The position numbers and the translations under genes were made by a program. This document shows positions 45,423 through 56,810 of a stretch of 64,000 nt of DNA, piece by piece. The stretch's first letter is position 1. Every line of letters starts with the position of its first letter. The stretch lies in contig CM053162.1 of NCBI GenBank assembly GCA_028571685.1, forward strand, positions 8,622,001 through 8,686,000, written 5' to 3'. Source of the DNA: Heterohyrax brucei (Eukaryota; Chordata; Mammalia; Hyracoidea; Procaviidae). The notes below the pieces were generated by a model. That model saw nothing but the letters and a program-made list of their open reading frames with translations. It searched no databases and was not told the DNA's origin.

Positions 45423-48400
45423 TGACCACACTAAGCTCATACCTAATAGTAATTGTACTGGATGTAAACAGTCTAAATGCATCAATAGGTGCAGAGAGTA
45501 GCAGACTGGATTTAAAAAAAAAAAAAATTGACCCATCTACATGCTATTTACAGGAAATAGACCTTAGACTCAAAGACACAAACAAACCACAACTCAAAAG
45601 ATGAAAAAAAATGTATATACATTTTTTATACATTCAAAAAGAGCAGGAGTGGCAATACTAATTTCTGACAAAGTTTACTTTAAAGTTAAATGCATCACAT
45701 TGTATAACTAGGGCCACTGTATATTGGTTAAGGGTTCAATAGAGTAGGAGGACATAACCATAGTAAATATCTATGCACCCAACAACAAGTTTCCAAATAC
45801 AAAAAAGCAAACATTATTCACACTGAAATCAGAAACAAATACCTCCAAAATAATAGTAGGAGATTTCAACACACTATTCTCAGTAAAGTACAGAACATCT
45901 TTAAAAAAGCTCAGTAAAGACGTGGAAGATCTAAATGACATAAACAACCAACTTGACTTCAGAGGTATATACAGAACACTCCACCTGACAGCAGCCAAAT
46001 ATACTTTCTTTTCCAATACACATGGACTGTTTTTCAGAATTGACCACATATTAGGCCACAGAGCAGTCCTTAACAAAATTCAAAATATTGCAATAATACA
46101 AAGCTTCTTTTCAGACCATAGACATAAAACTAGAAATCAATTACAGGAAAAAGATGTAAATAAAAACAAAAGCATGGAAAGTGAACAACATTTTGCTCAA
46201 GAACTACTGGGTAACAGAAGATATCAGTGATGAAATAAAGACATTCATAGAATTGAATAAGATTGAAAACACATCCCACCAAAATCTATGGAACTTAGCA
46301 AAAGCAGTATTCAGAGCCCTCAATAAGTGCACACATCCAAAAAGAAGAAGAGACCCAAATCAAATAATTAACTCTTCAACTCAAACAACTGGAAAGAACC
46401 CTGCAAAAGAACCCATCAGACTCCAGAAGAAAGGAAATAAGAAAAATTAGAGCAGAAACAAATGAAATAGAAAAACATAAAGCAACTGAAAGAGTCTACA
46501 AGACCAAAAACTGTTTTTTTTAAGACCAACAAAATTGATAAGCCATTGGCCAAACTGACAATAGAGAAACACAAGAGGAAACAAATAACCCAAATCAGAA
46601 ATGAGAAGGGTGATATCACAACTGTCCCAACTGAAATTAAAAGAATCGTAGCAGAATACTACGAAAAACTGTACTCTAATAAATTTGAAAACCTAGAAAA
46701 AATGGGCAATTTTCTAGAAAAACATCACCTCCTCAAACTAGCACAAATAGAGAAACCAACTCCACTGCCGTTGAATTGGGTCCAGCTCATAGAAATAGAG
46801 ATAGAATAACTAAATAAAGCCATCACAAAAGAAGAGATTAAAAGGATAATTAAAAAATTCCCAACCAGTGGAAGTCCTGGCCTGGATGGCTTCACTGGAG
46901 AATTCTGCCAAAAGTGCAGAGATGAGTTAACACCACTATTACTAAACGTATTCCAGAGCATAGAAAAGGATGGAATACTACCAAACTCATTCTGTGAAGC
47001 TAGTATAACCATGATACCAAAGCCGGGTAAAGACAGCACATAAAAGGAAAATTACAGACCAATATTTCTCATGCAAAAATCCTCAGTGAAATTCTAGCTA
47101 ATAGAATTCAACTACATATCAAACAATAGTTCACCATGACTAAGTAGGTTTATACCAGGGATTCAGGGCTGGTTCAACATCAGAAAAACAATTAATGCAA
47201 ACAAACACGTAAACAAAAGCAAAGACAAGAACCACTTGATTCTATCAGTCAAAGCAGGAAAGACATTTGATAAAGCCCAACACCTGTTCATATTAAAAAC
47301 TCTCAGCAAAATGGGTGTAGGAGGAAAATTTCTTAACATAATAAGGAGTATCTACACAACATCAATATCCAACATCATACTGAATGGAGAGAAATTGAAA
47401 GTATTCCCCTTAAGAACCAGACAAGGGTGCCTATTGCCACCACTTCTATTCAACATTGTTCTGGAGGTTCTAGCCAGAGCAATCAGGCCTGATAAAGAAA
47501 TAACAGGCATACAAATTGGAAAAGAAGTCAGAGTTTTGTTAGTTGTGGATGACGTGATCCTATACACAGAAAACCCTAAAGAATCTACCAAAAAAATCTA
47601 CTGGATCTAATAGAAGACTTCAGCAAAGTATCAGGATACAACCTAAACATACATGTATCAGTTGGACTCCTTTACACCAAGAGACAATCAAAGAAGAAAT
47701 TTCAAAATCATTACCATTTACTATAGCCTCAAGATGATAAAATATCTAAGAATAAATCTAACCAGAGATGTAAAAGAGATATATAAATAAAATGACAAGA
47801 CCTTACTGCAAGAAACTAAAAGTGACACATAAGTGGAGAAATCTTCCTTGCGCTTGGATAGGGGGACATGTCATTGTGAAAATGACTGTTCTACCCAAAG
47901 CAATCCATACATAAAATGCAATCACAGTGTAAATTCCAATGACTTTTTCAATGATATGGAAAGGGAGGAAGCTGCAGAGAAGTAAAACATTAATAAAGAA
48001 GAACAAAGTGGGAGGCCTCACTCTACTTAACCTTAAAATCTGTTACACTGACACAGTAGTCAGATAGCCTGGTGCTGGCGCAAAAAAAAGACACATACAC
48101 CAATGAAACAGAATTGAAAATTCAAGTATAACATCATTCACCCATGAGCAACCAATATTTCATAAAGACCTAAAGGGTATGAACTGGGGGAAAGACAGTC
48201 TTTTCAACAAATGGTGTTGGCAGAATTGGATATCCATCAACAAAAAAATGAAACAAGACACTTATCTCATACCATTCACAAAAACTAACTCAAAATGGAT
48301 CGAAGACCTAAATATAAAAGCTGAAACAATAAAGATCTTGAAAGAAAAAATTGGGGTGCCACTGGAATTCCTAATCCATAGCATTAACAGTCTACATAAA

Positions 48401-49235
48401 ATCACCAATAACCATCAAACACCAGAAGTGAAAATAGACAATTGGTAACTCCTAAAAGTCACTCATATTCATCCAAAGTCTTCATCAAAAGAATTAAAAG
48501 TGGGAAAGAATTTTGGCTACCACATTTCCATTCGATGTCTAATCTCTCTTATTTATACAACACTGCAAACCTCAACAAGAAAAGGATGAGCAATCCAATT
48601 AAAAAATGGGCAAAGGACATGAACAGGCACTTCACTAAAGAAGATATACTGGACACCAACAGATACATGAAGAAATACAATCACGAGCCATCAGAGAGAT
48701 TCATATCAAAACTACAATGAGATACCATCTCACCCCAACAAAGCTGGCAATAATCCCAAAACACACAACAATAAATGCTGGAGAGGATGTGGAAAGATTG
48801 GAACTTTTCTACATTGTTGGCAGGAGAGTAGAATGGGGCAGCCACTATGGAAATTAATTTGGTACTTTCTTAAAAAACTAGAAGTAGAAATACCATATGA
48901 TCCAGCAGTCCAACTCCTTGGACTATATCCCAGAGAAATAAGAGTACCACACAAACAGATACATGCATGCCAAAGTTTATGGCAGCTCTCTCCGCAATAA
49001 CAAAAAGATGAAAGAAACCTAAATGCCCATCAACGGACAGATAGGTAAACATATTATGGTATATTTGTAACAGTGGAATACTACAAGATGATAAGGAACA
49101 ATGTTGTCTTAGGGAAATACTTGATAATGTGGGATCATATGGAGGAATTTATGCTGTGAAATTAGACAGAAGCAAGTGGACAAATACAGGAAACCATTAT
49201 TACAAGGACACAGCAAAATATTAAGCATAGAAGAT
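45423..49235 (+). pseudogene. L1-C ORF2, broken
   Basis: Begins ATGACCACACTAAGC, with an endonuclease piece at 45422-45604, continued at 45922-46230 (L-G-H-R-A-V-L-N-K-I block). RT segments at 47236-47610 include V-V-D-D-V-I-L-Y, where the usual phenylalanine is valine (about 47541-47564). Distal pieces lie at 48179-48448 and 48442-48720. A 39-bp SINE tail (46754-46792) interrupts it. Confidence 0.85.
46754..46792 (-). mobile_element. Ultra-short SINE 3'-tail insertion with 9-bp TSD
   Basis: Thirty-nine bases that match the reverse complement of the AfroSINE core and tail (AACCAACTCCACTGCCG… and GGTCCAGCTCATAG) sit in L1-C ORF2 between two perfect copies of AAATAGAGA (46745-46753 and 46793-46801). 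The tail is of the GGCAGTGG subtype, unlike the GGCACTTGG subtype elsewhere. Confidence 0.8.
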
Positions 49236-49804
49236 ATCAATCTTTGATGCTTATAATGGTGGGGAGTGAGAGAGAGAGATACGCACAAATTAGATAACAG
49301 TTAGGATTTGGGTTGGGTGATTGGTGTGACAGCATGCACTAGAAAAGAGGTACCCACAACTGCACTACATGAAAACTAAATTAATTCTTGGCAAGTGTGG
49401 CCTAACTCTTTCGAAGAACAGGGTGACAGGGTTGGGAGTTGGGTGACCATGCTTTCAGGGGACATTGATACTAATTGGCACACCCAAGCTTTTTATCATT
49501 TTATGTAAAGAAAACTTTCTGCATACCACTTGGGTGAGAGGCATCAGGAGTCTTAAAAGCTAGCAAGCTGCCATCTAAGCAGCATCAATTGGTCCCAGTC
49601 TACCTGGACCAGTGGTAGATGGAGAGCATCAAGGACTAGAGGAAAAGAAGAGCCCACCAGATGGAAGGGGCCATATGAGCCAGAGTGCTTCAACACGGGA
49701 CAAAAAGAACTAGGTGGTGCCGGGCCACCACCAATGACTACCTGGGTGGGTACATAGTATGGATCCCCTGATATGGGGGGAGAAGGATTAGACAACAGAA
49801 CTAG
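49236..49804 (+). repeat. L1-C 3'UTR, left part
   Basis: Non-coding sequence after ORF2 that matches the L1-B 3'UTR in order ('gccatctaagcagcatcaattgg' against 'gccatctgagggtacagcaaatgg'). It ends at the duplicated AGACAACAGAACTAG. Confidence 0.7.
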
Positions 49805-51300
49805 CAGCTCAGCAACAATACTCTCTGTGTTCTCAGGTGTCTCATCCTCTTCAGGAACTCCAATTAATCATAGATTGTTATTCTTAATAGGGTCCCACAT
49901 TCTTCTTAATCCTTCATTTTTCTTGTTTCTTTTTTTCTGATTTCTTCTCATAGATGCTGGAGTCAGTAGCTCTGTCTTCGAAATCAGAAATTCTCTTTTC
50001 CATTTGTTCCATTCTGTTTTCTTGGATTTGAATTGAAGTTTCTATGTCTTTGATTTTGTTCTTGATCTGTTGGGTTTCTGGGTACTAATCTTCCATCAGA
50101 TTGAACAGCTTGCTTAATTTTTTGTTTTCCTCTGCTGCATTTTGTATAAGTCTAGGAGGGCTCTCTATATAATCCTTTTGTATTCAGCTTCTGATAGTGT
50201 CAGAAAAGCTTCTTCGTCTGGGAAGTTCTGAGGTGATTTCTTTTGGGAGCCTTCTGACGCCATGGGTGACTTCCAGGTTACCATCTTCTCCAATATTTGT
50301 TGCTTTTGGGGCTTCATGTGGGTCAATAGAGGCTGGGAGAGATGCTGTGAAGATGGACCACAGTTGTTTCTCTAGGCCGTCTTATAATAAGAAGTAAAAA
50401 GTATTTGACAACTTCCAAAGTCAGTCAGGTTGTCAGGTATATACGTCCCTCTTCCCAGCTGGCAAAGTAAGAACCTCTATATTGAACACCAGATGTTATA
50501 AACTAGCTCAAAATACAGAAAGGCTACTGGCCTGCTGGCCTCTGCTGTTGGGCCCCAGCTGTAGGTGATATTGTATAGAATTCTGCTTTTCTGTTGGAAA
50601 AGCACTCTCTTCTGGGTAGGCACTGCCTCCCAGCCCAGGAATTAGGTACATCTGAGGCTTCCCTATGCATGACCCTGTCTCCCAGCAAAACAAGATGGCG
50701 TCCTGTGCAAGCTTGCCAGCTGGCTGGGACCAGGCTTCTGGTGGAAAGAGAGGCCAAGAGTGCTGAAGTGCCCAGAGTCCACAGCCTTCACTGCTGGGCC
50801 CCAGCCCCAGGTGACACTGTGCAAAACACCACCTCCCTGCTAGAAAAGCACTCTCCCCTTGGCAGGAGCCAGCTCCCAGCCTAAGAACCAAGTCCAGCCG
50901 GGTCCTCTGCCTGGGCTTCTCTGTTTCCCAATAGGCCAGAGGAGCCGAGGTGTATAGAGTCCAAAGTCAGGCTCTCAGAACCTGGCAATTATGCTTGCCT
51001 GTCCCACCAGCAGTGCTTCCGCGACCAGCTCCCCCGCCCCGCCCCAAGACAGAGGAAAAAAAAATCTAAATGGTGAGTTACCTTCAATCTGTGCAAACCT
51101 GTGCTCGCTGAGAGTGGGGTCAGTGAAAAAGAGGAGGTTTTGTGTTCAGTGATATGATATCCAAATTAACAGCCCTATGCCACATCCCAGGGCTCACTAG
51201 GTGTCTGGAAGGCTCTGTTTCATTTATCATATCAGGTCTTGGTTTCCAGAGGGATTTAGGGAGATGGTACGTTTAGTCCACCATCTTGACTCTGCCCCCT
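49805..51300 (-). mobile_element. Head-only (3'-truncated) L1 insertion with perfect 15-bp TSD
   Basis: About 1.5 kb of minus-strand L1. It holds the true 5' start (AGAGTCAAGATGG equivalent at 51282-51296), the 5'UTR with two ~247-bp monomers (repeat phrase GCTGTTGGGCCCCAGC at about 50543 and a similar one at about 50790), and ORF1 from an ATG at 50261-50263 to about codon 153, then stops. AGACAACAGAACTAG flanks it at 49790-49804 and 51301-51315. No poly(A)-like tract is visible at its 3' end. Confidence 0.85.
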
Positions 51301-51315
51301 AGACAACAGAACTAG

Positions 51316-51731
51316 AGCTCTACCAAATGATGACACTTGATTATCTGTCTGTGTCCAGGGTCCCCTAGGAGCATGGTGCCTGGTTAGTCCTCAAACTGCA
51401 CCCAGCCATGAAATCAGCTCTCCCTAAAAAGATTGATCTGGATTATACAAAACACGGAGTGAGGCTGGTGACAAACTTTCAGATTTAAATTTGTAAATGG
51501 GGCTGTCTGAGAAGTTCATTACCGGAAGGGTAAAGGGGGCAGATAATGGTTGAATGGACATGGGTAGTTCCAGATGAAAAGTGGGAGCATGCTGTTGTTG
51601 GGGTAGGGGAGGAGGGAGGGGAGATCAGTCAGAGTAGAATTGTGGTGAAAGTTCTGGGTGTTACGTGGCAAATTGATACAGATTGTAAACTTGTACTTCA
51701 ACCACAGTAAGATTTATTTTAAAAAAATTGT
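51316..51731 (+). repeat. L1-C 3'UTR, right part and tail
   Basis: Resumes the L1-C 3'UTR after the head-only insertion and ends TTATTTTAAAAAAATTG at the element's TSD. A G/A-rich segment lies near 51597-51625. Confidence 0.75.
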
Positions 51732-51741
51732 TGTAAGTTTG

Positions 51742-52334
51742 ATTTGATTTTTACATATTCCTTTGATTTCTCTTTATCTGGAAATATCCTAATTTCAATC
51801 ATATTTGAATAGAAGTTTTGCAACATGTATTATTGGTTGGCTTTTTTTTCTTATTACTGTGATTAAGTGAAAGTATACAAACCAGGTCCATTTTACATAC
51901 CCGCCTCTCTCTACAGTTCTGTCTGCTCTCCCCAACCTGTGACAGCACACTCATCCTTTGCTCTCTTTACTAATAGTATCCTTCTGGCAGACACCTGTCC
52001 CCTCCTCTCCACTTTCTTCTCTCTCCTTTATAGGCATTTTGTTTTTCTTTCAAGGTTTCAAATCTATCATCCCATTGCCATCTTGCCTTCATGATTTCTG
52101 CTTAATAAGTTTTAGTCTAATTGTTTCTCCTCTGTATGTGGCTTCTTGTTTTTTTTCAGGCTACTCTAAAAATATTTTTTCCCAGTGTTTTGTTTCAGTA
52201 AGTGTAACTATGATATACCTTGGCGATTCTCTTTTAGGACTTGTTCTATACAGAGTTCGTTGAGCTTCTTGGATGGTCAGCTTTTCGTCTTCCATGATAT
52301 TATGGAAGTTTTCATCACAATATTTTTCACCTCC
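51742..52334 (-). repeat. Old L1 (right half) with an L1 3'UTR insertion
   Basis: Continues the old L1 broken at 42578, in ORF1-end sequence ('ttgatttctctttatctggaaatatcctaatttc'). At 51842-52032 it is interrupted by a younger minus-strand L1 3'UTR fragment (T-rich start, GATTAAGTGAAAGTATACAA, GTGACAGCACACTCATCC). It then resumes with ORF1-like phrases until the SINE at 52342. Confidence 0.6.
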
Positions 52335-52341
52335 TTGTCCA

Positions 52342-52497
52342 GTTGGTGCAGTGGTTAAATACTACCTCTGCTAACCAAAAGGTCAGCAGTTCAAATCTTC
52401 GAGGCACTCCTTGGAAACTCTATGGGGCAGTTCTACTCTGACATATAGGGTCCCTATCAGTCAGATTCAACTCAGTGGCAGTGGGTTTGGTTTGGTT
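52342..52497 (+). mobile_element. AfroSINE with TSD
   Basis: Complete head-to-tail element. A-box side: TTGGTGCAGTGGTTAAATAC; B-box side: AGGTCAGCAGTTCAAATC; core: GGGGCAGTTCTACTCTG; tail: GGCAGTGGGTTTGGTTTGG. The flanks TTGTCCA (52335-52341 and 52498-52504) are identical. Confidence 0.9.
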
Positions 52498-52504
52498 TTG
52501 TCCA

Positions 52505-53600
52505 ATAGGCAGCAGCAGTCACTCAGCTGTGGTGCAGCAGGATAGGTCCAGTTGATGATCTATGTCCTCCTGGGAGTTCTGAAGGTGCTTTTACATACTA
52601 CCCATCTGCCAATCTCCAGTTCAGGTATGGCAAATCCAAATAGCACTTCTCAGCCTCCTGTGCTACTGCAGCTAGCCAGGAGATATCAGAGGTAAAGCAG
52701 CAGGGAGAATATGGGGCGGGGTGGCGGGGACGATAGCAAGCCTTACTTGCTACCAGGTGCTTTGTCTTCTGTCAAGTCTCATGTAAATCTGCTCTCCCAC
52801 GCTCCCTGTCTGCTGATACCTGACAGGCATCCAAGTTGGCAAATGCATGCTGGGTTAGCTGATAGAGAACTTCATCTCCTATCTCACTCTCTGTTTTCTG
52901 TCAATTTCTTATCCCATTTAGTTTTTGACTGAGATCTTTATCTCTTCATTTGACATTTTAGGTTCTAAGACTGATGTTTGTCTCTGTTTTATTTAGCTTT
53001 TCACATCTTTGCTGTGAAGGAACATTGTAATACTTCTGTCTGCAGTGCCATGGTAGCCAGAAGTCCCTCTGGCTCTTCTTTCTGTTTGTATCCTCAGCTA
53101 AGACAGCGGCATTTGCAGTTATCAGGTGAAAAATGGTTGGTGCTTGGACTAGGACAGCAGCCAGAGGAATAGGTAGATGTGAAAGATATTAGTCACGTTA
53201 AATCAAGAGTTTCTAGGGCAGTCATACCACTTTCTTTCACGTCCCTTTTGGCATGCAGTCCAGCCAAGGCCAGGTTCATGAATTGCAAAAATTGAGTTCA
53301 AGACAAACTTCCCTTTGCTCTATGGCATAAATATACTTGTGATAATCATGGGGCTCTGGAAATGTGGTTATGTGCTGTGACCCTGCTTTATAGCTATGAA
53401 ATGATCATAAGTGAATTTACAACTCAGTAGTCATTGCAAAACTAAAGTTGTAGGAGACAAAGATGATATTTCTAAGATGGTCCTAAATTTAGGAACTTTC
53501 CAGCAGATATCCTTGGTCTTAGGGTCTCCTTCAGAAAAGACCACACATGCAGGGCCATGGAGCAGAAATAAAAAGAATAGTAGTAGTAGAGAGAGCAACA
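52505..53600. other. Mostly unassigned sequence
   Basis: No gene. Parts near 52900-53020 ('gagatctttatctcttcatttgac') look like decayed L1 ORF1 but are too diverged to call. Short open frames have no domain. Confidence 0.4.
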
Positions 53601-53790
53601 GGAAGAGCAGTAGTGGCTGTTACAGATTGAGCTATGTGCATGTACAGTTCACACCGATTCCCATTTTACAGATAAAGAACGGAATCTCAGAAGGTAGTTT
53701 TCTCAAGGACACCAAACTCACAATAGAGCAAGAATTCATACCTTGGCTTGAATGACTCCAACAGCCGTGATTTTAACAACTACTATCTCT
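53601..53790 (-). repeat. MIR SINE
   Basis: Reverse-oriented core 'CCCATTTTACAGATAAAGAACG' with a distal part containing 'GAATTCATACCTTGG'. Diverged. Confidence 0.65.
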
Positions 53791-53794
53791 TGGA

Positions 53795-53885
53795 AACCAT
53801 GGTGGCATAGTGGTTTAGGGACTCTGTGGAAACTCTATGGAGCAGTTCTACTCTGTCTATAGGGTTGGTACGAGTCATCTTTGGT
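53795..53885 (+). mobile_element. AfroSINE with internal deletion
   Basis: Head 'GGAAACCATGGTGGCATAGTGG' joins directly to 'ACTCTGTGGAAACTCTATGG' and 'GCAGTTCTACTCTGTC', so about half of the tRNA-like region is missing. It ends near 'GTACGAGTCATC'. Confidence 0.75.
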
Positions 53886-53896
53886 TATTGTAGCTT

Positions 53897-54020
53897 CTGT
53901 GAAAGGAGCACAATGGCACAGCGATCAAGTGCTTGGCTGCCAAATGAAAGGTCAGTAGTTCAAGATACTGGTAGCTTTACATGATAAAGATGTGGCAATC
54001 TGCTTCTGAAATGCTTCCAA
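53897..54020 (+). mobile_element. AfroSINE, long subtype, head part
   Basis: Head 'AGCACAATGGCACAGCGATC', B-box-like 'AGGTCAGTAGTTCAAGATAC', and an extended middle 'AAAGATGTGGCAATCTGC'. The 3' half is missing and the element abuts an inverted SINE. Confidence 0.75.
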
Positions 54021-54105
54021 ATCAAATCCATTGCCATCAGGTTGATTCTGACCCATAGGGAACCTATAGGGTAAAACTTTCCCATAGTGTTTCCAAGTCT
54101 GTATT
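54020..54105 (-). mobile_element. AfroSINE 3' half
   Basis: 'AAATCCATTGCCATCAGGTTG', 'GACCCATAGGGAACCTATAGG' and 'CATAGTGTTTCCAAG' are the reverse-oriented tail and core. It is head-to-tail inverted against the element at 53897 and may be its replacement or a nested insertion. Confidence 0.7.
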
Positions 54106-55031
54106 CTTTGTTTGTTTTAAATATTTTATTGTGCTTTAAGTAAAAAATTACAATTTAAGTCAGTTTGTCATACAAAAACTTACAGGCACGTTGTTTTGTA
54201 ACTCTAGTTGTTCTCCCCACACAATGATATCACGCTCCTCCTCTCCACCCTGTGTTTCCCATGTTGATTCAACCAGCTCCTGTCCTTCTCTGTCTTCTCC
54301 CATGTCTTCTACACAAGAGCTGCCCAGTTAGTCTCATGTATTTGCTTAAACCAAAAATCACACTCTTTGCCAGCAGCATTTGTCTTATGGTCCAGTCCAA
54401 TGTTTGTCTGGAAAGACGGCTTCAGAAATGGTTTCAGTTGTGGGTTAAAAGGGAGTCCAGGAGATATGTTGCCTGGGAACCCTCCAGTCTGTCAGAGTAT
54501 CAAGTCTGGACTTTTTAATATAGTTTGAGTTCTGCACCCCATTTATCTTCCACTACATCAGTGACACTTTGTTACGTTCCCTGTCTGGGCACTCATTGTT
54601 GATAAGCGGGCATCATCTAGTTCTTTCGGTCTCATGGTGATGTAGTCTTTGTTTTATGTGACCCTTGCTGTCTCTTGCACAGATATTTTCTTTATGTCTT
54701 TGGTGTTCTTCATTCCCCTTTGCTCCAGGTAGGTAGGGATCAACTGATGCTTCGTGGATGGCTGCTTGCTAGATTTCAAGACCCCAGATGCCACTAACCA
54801 GAGTGGGATGCAGAAAATTTTCTTAATAAATTTTGTTATTCTCATCAACCTAAATGTTCACTGAAACCATGGTAACTAGTCCCTTGCTCACCCTACTCTG
54901 TCCCTCAAAGTGTTTGGTTGTATTCAAGAAATTTCTTCTCTTTTGGTTTAGCCCAGTTGTACTGACTTTTCCTGTATTGTATGTTATCCTTCCCTTCACC
55001 TAAAATAATTTTGTATACTAGCTACTAAATA

Positions 55032-55179
55032 GGAAACCCTGGTGGTGTAGTGGTTAAGTGTTATGACTACTAACCAAAAGGTAGGCAGTTCAAATCTATG
55101 GGCAGTTCTACTCTGTCCTATAGGGTTGCTTTGAGACAGCATTGACTCAGTGGCAGTGGATTTGGTTTTTCTGTTTTAT
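55032..55179 (+). mobile_element. AfroSINE with 10-bp TSD
   Basis: Starts GGAAACCCTGGTGGTGTAGTGG (A-box side), then AGGTAGGCAGTTCAAATC (B-box side), CTCTGTCCTATAGGG, and ends with GGCAGTGGATTTGG. CTACTAAATA is duplicated perfectly at 55022-55031 and 55180-55189. It is a clean reference copy of the short subtype. Confidence 0.92.
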
Positions 55180-55748
55180 CTACTAAATAAGTACACCTCT
55201 CCCTCCCTCCCCAACCGGTAACCAAGAAAAATATTTTCTTCTGTGTTTAAACCTTTTCTTGAGTCCTCATAATAGCAGTCTTATACATTATTTGTCCTTT
55301 TGCAGCTAATTTAACTCAACATAATGCTTCTAGACTCCTCAGTGCTATGAGATATTTCACAAATTCATCCTTGTTCTTTATCATTGCATAGTACTTCATT
55401 GTGTGTGAATATACCATAAATTGTTTATCCTTTCATCTGTTGATGAGGATGCTATTGTGGACAGTGCTGCAGTAAACATTAGTGGACATATATCTATTCA
55501 TATGACAGCTCTTATTTCTCTAAGATACATATCAAGTAGTGGGATTGTTGGATCATATGGTGTTTCTAACTTTTTAAAGAATCACCAAGTAGATTTCCAA
55601 AGTGGTTTTACCATTTTACATTCCCATCAGCAGTATGTAAGTGTTCCAGTCTTTCCAAAATCTCTCAAAAATTTTTGCTTTTTTAGATTAATGCCAGCCT
55701 TGTTGAGGTGAGATCAATGTGTTGTCACTTCATCTTTCCGATGGCTAC

Positions 55749-56272
55749 TGTTCTAGTCAGTTAGTGCTGCTCTAACAAAAATACCATAGAGTGGATGGCT
55801 TTAACAAAGGAAAGCTTATTCTTATAGTCTGCTAGGCTACATATCTGAATTCAGGGTGTTTGCTCCAGAGGAAGGTATTCACCCTTGTGGACTCCGGAGG
55901 AAAGTTCTTGTGTTGTGTCAGTCTTTGTTCAGTGAGCATCTTGGTGCAGGAATCTCAGGTTTGACAGATGTGCTGTTCTCCCAAGTGCTGCTTTCTTGAT
56001 TTTGTGAGGTTCCCAACTCTCTGCTTGCTTCCTTTTCCTTCTGTCTCTTGTAGGATGAAAGGATAAAAGATGGTGCAAGCCATATTCCAGGGAAACTCCC
56101 TTTACAGTGGAGCAGGGAGGTAATGTTATGAAGGGATTTATAGTCCCACCCAAATCCTCTAACACACAGCATAGTAAAATCACAAAATAGAGGACAATCA
56201 TAAAATACTGGGAATCATGGCACAGACACATAGCTACACGCATTTTGGGGGTACACAGTTCAATCCATGACA
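55749..56272 (-). mobile_element. Solo LTR, MaLR-like family, with 5-bp TSD
   Basis: 524 bp starting TGTTCTAG and ending CATGACA, flanked by a perfect GCTAC duplication (55744-55748 and 56273-56277). Same family as 6566-7063, same orientation. It split the L1-E ORF2 remnant. Confidence 0.88.
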
Positions 56273-56354
56273 GCTACGAATTGTGAATATTTTCTCATTT
56301 ATCTGTTAACTTCCTGAATATCTTTGGTGAAATGCCTTTTCATATCCTAAACAC

Positions 56355-56374
56355 CAGCCAAGTGCCATCGAGTC
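56355..56374 (-). mobile_element. Ultra-short SINE 3'-tail fragment
   Basis: About 20 bp (CAGCCAAGTGCCATCGAGTC) interrupt an L1 phrase that is continuous in homologues. This is the reverse complement of the SINE tail. A TSD is not evident. Confidence 0.55.
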
Positions 56375-56532
56375 CCACTTTTTAATTGGGATATTTGTCT
56401 TTTTGTTGTTGACATTTTATAGTATCTTGTTGCTTTCAGAGATTAGATGCTGATCAGGATTGTCATTGCTGAAGAGTTTTTCCCAGTCTGTAGGTTTTGT
56501 TTTGACTCTTCAGGTGAAGGCTTTGAATGAGC

Positions 56533-56693
56533 ATACCCAGTGTTGTCGAGTCGATTTTGACTCATAGTGACCCTATAGGTCAGAGTAGAACTGCCCCATA
56601 GAGTTTCCAAGGACTATCTGGAATATTTGACCTGCCAACCCTTTGGTTGGCAGATGTAGCAGTTAACCACTATATTGCTAGTGTTTCCATTGC
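56533..56693 (-). mobile_element. AfroSINE
   Basis: Reverse-oriented: 'GTTGTCGAGTCGATTTTGACTC', 'AGAGTAGAACTGCCCC', 'CCTTTGGTTGGCAG' and the head 'AGCAGTTAACCACTATA'. Nearly complete. Confidence 0.88.
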
Positions 56694-56810
56694 CTTGACT
56701 TTTCCATATGAATGTTCTATGACTATGTTTTTTAGCCTCCATTTTTTGTTATAATGTTGCCATCTTTTACATAAGGACATCTCTATTTGCAGTGTTTTAG
56801 CTTTCATTTC

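Larger units (their letters stand above)
42579..51731 (+). mobile_element. L1-C: full-length LINE-1, inactive, with two inserted elements
   Basis: Plus-strand L1 starting GGTGCAGCCAAGATGG. The flanking TGTAAGTTTG (42569-42578 and 51732-51741) is a perfect 10-bp TSD. It runs 5'UTR with 30-bp repeats, ORF1, a solo LTR at 44541-45031, ORF2, and a 3'UTR split by a head-only L1 at 49805-51300. Without the insertions its length is about 7.2 kb, like L1-A and L1-B. Confidence 0.9.
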
